This document shows positions 6,926-8,277 of a stretch of DNA of 8,277 nt, piece by piece (the stretch's first letter is position 1; each line of letters opens with the position of its first letter). Under the pieces are notes generated by a model that worked only from the letters and a program-made list of their open reading frames with translations, had not been told where the DNA came from and did no database searches. The position numbers and the translations under genes were made by a program. This DNA is from Thermoanaerobacterales bacterium (GTDB lineage: Bacteria > Bacillota > Thermosediminibacteria > Thermosediminibacterales > Tepidanaerobacteraceae), in contig DUNY01000092.1 of NCBI GenBank assembly GCA_012839145.1, forward strand, positions 1-8,277, given 5' to 3'.

Positions 6926-6945
6926 AAAAGGAAAGGATGATATAA

Positions 6946-7494
6946 ATGCCAACATTGATTATTTTAGCTTTATTGGCGCTAACTGGGTTTTATATGGTAT
7001 CGGTGTATAACGGGTTGGTAGTCTTAAGGAACCGAGTAAAAAACGCCTGGGCTCAAATAGATGTACAGCTGAAAAACCGGGCTGATCTTATCCCCAACTT
7101 GGTAGAGACGGTAAAAGGGTATGCTGCCCATGAAAAGACTACTTTTGAGAATGTAGTCAACGCCAGAAATAGGGCCGTAAATGCCAAAAATCCGGAAGAG
7201 GCTATCGAAGGAAACAACATGCTCACTGAGGCTCTAAACAGGCTTATGGTGGTAGTAGAGGCCTATCCTGAACTTAAGGCAAACTCCAACTTTATCAGCC
7301 TTCAAGCGGAGCTTAAGGATGTGGAGGAAAAGATAAGGTATTCAAGGCAGTTTTACAATGACACCGTCTTAAAATACAATAACGGTATTCAGGTGTTTCC
7401 TAAAAATATCCTTGCCGGGATGTTTAATTTCCGAGAGGAACCCTTTTTCAAAGTCAGCGAAGGCGATAAAGAAGTGCCTAAGGTTAAATTTTAA
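6946..7494 (+). CDS. lemA: LemA family protein
   Basis: The product has 182 residues, the usual LemA length. An N-terminal hydrophobic segment (about 2-22) anchors it to the membrane, with the remainder a helical bundle. The family signature is plain: [20 protein letters not shown], then [22 protein letters not shown] (about 21-63). Further in come [33 protein letters not shown] and [17 protein letters not shown] (about 100-150). LemA proteins occur across bacteria beside membrane proteins of the DUF2207 or TPM type or the protease HtpX; their molecular function is not established. The start ATG has AAAGGATG 6 bases upstream and sits 20 bases after the DUF2207 stop, so the genes are co-transcribed. 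The terminator at 7506-7555 closes the operon. Identification is secure; function is not. Confidence 0.93.
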   Translation: MPTLIILALLALTGFYMVSVYNGLVVLRNRVKNAWAQIDVQLKNRADLIPNLVETVKGYAAHEKTTFENVVNARNRAVNAKNPEEAIEGNNMLTEALNRLMVVVEAYPELKANSNFISLQAELKDVEEKIRYSRQFYNDTVLKYNNGIQVFPKNILAGMFNFREEPFFKVSEGDKEVPKVKF

Positions 7495-7505
7495 TTGGAT
7501 AAATC

Positions 7506-7555
7506 AAAAGCTCCATCGAATGGGTCTTAATAGCCAGCATTTGATGGAGCTTTTT
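7506..7555 (+). terminator. Strong intrinsic terminator after lemA, probably bidirectional
   Basis: Bases 7506-7522 and 7538-7554 form a 17-bp stem with one G-U pair (outer part AAAAGCTCCATC / GATGGAGCTTTT), a 15-base loop and a T-run at 7551-7555. On the minus strand the stem is followed by TTTTGATTT, so it can also end transcription coming from the aldehyde dehydrogenase. It begins 12 bases after the lemA stop. Confidence 0.88.
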
Positions 7556-7560
7556 CTATA

Positions 7561-7695
7561 TTACACTAATGTTTCATACTCATTCAGTAATTTTTCAAAT
7601 ACGTCCTTACTGTCTTTATTAGTTTCTTGATACAAGTATTCCTTACCCTTTAATAGAATTTGGTATAAGTCACCTTCCAGTTGGTAAAGAAGTCT
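7561..7695 (-). other. Coding-like 44-codon stretch overlapping and following the aldehyde dehydrogenase 3' end
   Basis: In the frame one base off from the aldehyde dehydrogenase, the minus strand is open from a stop at 7698-7696 to TAA at 7563-7561. It reads like real protein: LEGDLYQILLKGKEYLYQ, then ETNKDSKDVFEKLL and NEYETLV. It lacks an ATG. A TTG at 7635 with AAGGA 4 bases before it would give 24 residues. It could be a tiny gene, the tail of a lost gene joined to this locus, or chance. I do not recognise a family. Confidence 0.25.
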
Positions 7696-8277
7696 TTATT
7701 GGTTGCCCCCTTAGAAAACGCACCTAAGCCAGAATTCTTTACCCCACCAAATGGCATATATGCATCGGTAACAGTACCATGATTGACATGGGCCATACCG
7801 GATTCTATTTCATCAAGGAATCTGGCAATATACGAAAGATTGTCCGAGAACAGAGCGGCAGCAAGACCGTATTCAGTATCATTGGCCACATTCATGGCTT
7901 CATCGAAGTTTTCCACTGTTATGATGGCAAGCACAGGCCCAAAAATCTCTTCCCTGGCCACCTTCATTTCCGGCGTTACGTTTGTGATAAGCGTCGGTTT
8001 AATATAAAATCCCTTGTCATATATGCCTCCGGTAAGTCGGCTACCACCAACATAAATACGCGCCCCATCCTTCTTGGCACTTTCTATATATGACATAATC
8101 TTTTCTCCTGCCACTGAATTTATAACGGGTCCTATGTTGACTTCAGAATCCATACCGTTTCCAACTACCAGGTCTTTCATTTTTTCGGCAATAGCGATGC
8201 TAAGTGCTTCTTCATATTCGCGAAGTACAATGACGCGGGAAATTGATGTACAGCGCTGGCCGGAGAGAGCAAAAGCC
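7650..8277 (-). CDS. NAD(P)-dependent aldehyde dehydrogenase, C-terminal part (5' end outside window)
   Basis: Aldehyde dehydrogenases oxidise aldehydes to acids using NAD or NADP. The visible 208 residues are the C-terminal part of a protein usually near 480-490 residues, and the frame is open to the right edge of the window. The catalytic cysteine is visible residue 9 in FALSGQRCTSISR (codon 8252-8250). EEIFGPVLAI (about visible residues 117-126) carries the glutamate that contacts the nicotinamide ribose. AMNVANDTEYGLAAALFS and PFGGVKNSGLG are typical of the family, and the chain ends NWKVTYTKFY. The ATG at 8180 is an internal Met codon, because the conserved active-site segment lies upstream of it in frame. 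The GQRCTSISR and KGATNKDFFTNWKV segments point to the general aldehyde, vanillin or succinate-semialdehyde type more than to CoA-acylating enzymes; the exact substrate cannot be read from this fragment. Confidence 0.93.
   Translation of the reverse strand, partial: AFALSGQRCTSISRVIVLREYEEALSIAIAEKMKDLVVGNGMDSEVNIGPVINSVAGEKIMSYIESAKKDGARIYVGGSRLTGGIYDKGFYIKPTLITNVTPEMKVAREEIFGPVLAIITVENFDEAMNVANDTEYGLAAALFSDNLSYIARFLDEIESGMAHVNHGTVTDAYMPFGGVKNSGLGAFSKGATNKDFFTNWKVTYTKFY

Noticed and set aside
7412..7630. Plus-strand 72-codon ORF running from lemA through the terminator
   Set aside because: It overlaps lemA in another frame, crosses the terminator hairpin, and has no ribosome binding site or family resemblance.

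Overview
The window looks like a chromosomal stretch of a low-GC Gram-positive anaerobe, most likely a clostridium in the broad sense. The support is indirect: AT-rich intergenic DNA, purine-rich AGGTGA/AAGGA-type ribosome binding sites, a TTG start, intrinsic terminators, and a pyruvoyl-dependent arginine decarboxylase next to a YyaL homologue and a DUF2207-LemA pair. No tRNA, rRNA, IS element, CRISPR array or prophage gene is visible. I see housekeeping and accessory genes here, not an obvious defence or mobile system.

Layout, left to right. Positions 1-447 hold the 3' part of a pyruvoyl-dependent arginine decarboxylase gene, including its Ser-Ser self-cleavage site, followed by a strong intrinsic terminator (459-495). 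A lone gene for an unrecognised 137-residue protein follows (602-1015). A 176-base spacer leads to a histidinol-dehydrogenase family gene whose best start is TTG at 1192 (1192-2454). Convergent to it, with only 3 bases between the stop codons, is a YyaL/DUF255 thioredoxin-fold protein gene on the minus strand (2458-4505). It is split by a one-base frameshift near 3666; restored, it would encode about 682 residues.

A 524-base AT-rich gap (4506-5029) separates this from a two-gene plus-strand operon: a secreted or membrane-anchored DUF2207 protein with a glycine-rich tail (5030-6925) and a LemA family protein (6946-7494). The operon ends at a long-stemmed terminator (7506-7555) that can also work on the other strand. 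The right edge holds the C-terminal 208 residues of an aldehyde dehydrogenase on the minus strand (7650-8276), with the catalytic cysteine just inside the window. A short coding-like stretch in another frame lies downstream of its stop codon.

Only DUF2207-LemA clearly forms a functional unit; both are envelope proteins of poorly understood role. The points most worth checking are the yyaL frameshift, the true substrate of the lone HisD-like enzyme, the coding-like tail after the aldehyde dehydrogenase, and a 7-codon leader ORF that overlaps the DUF2207 start codon.
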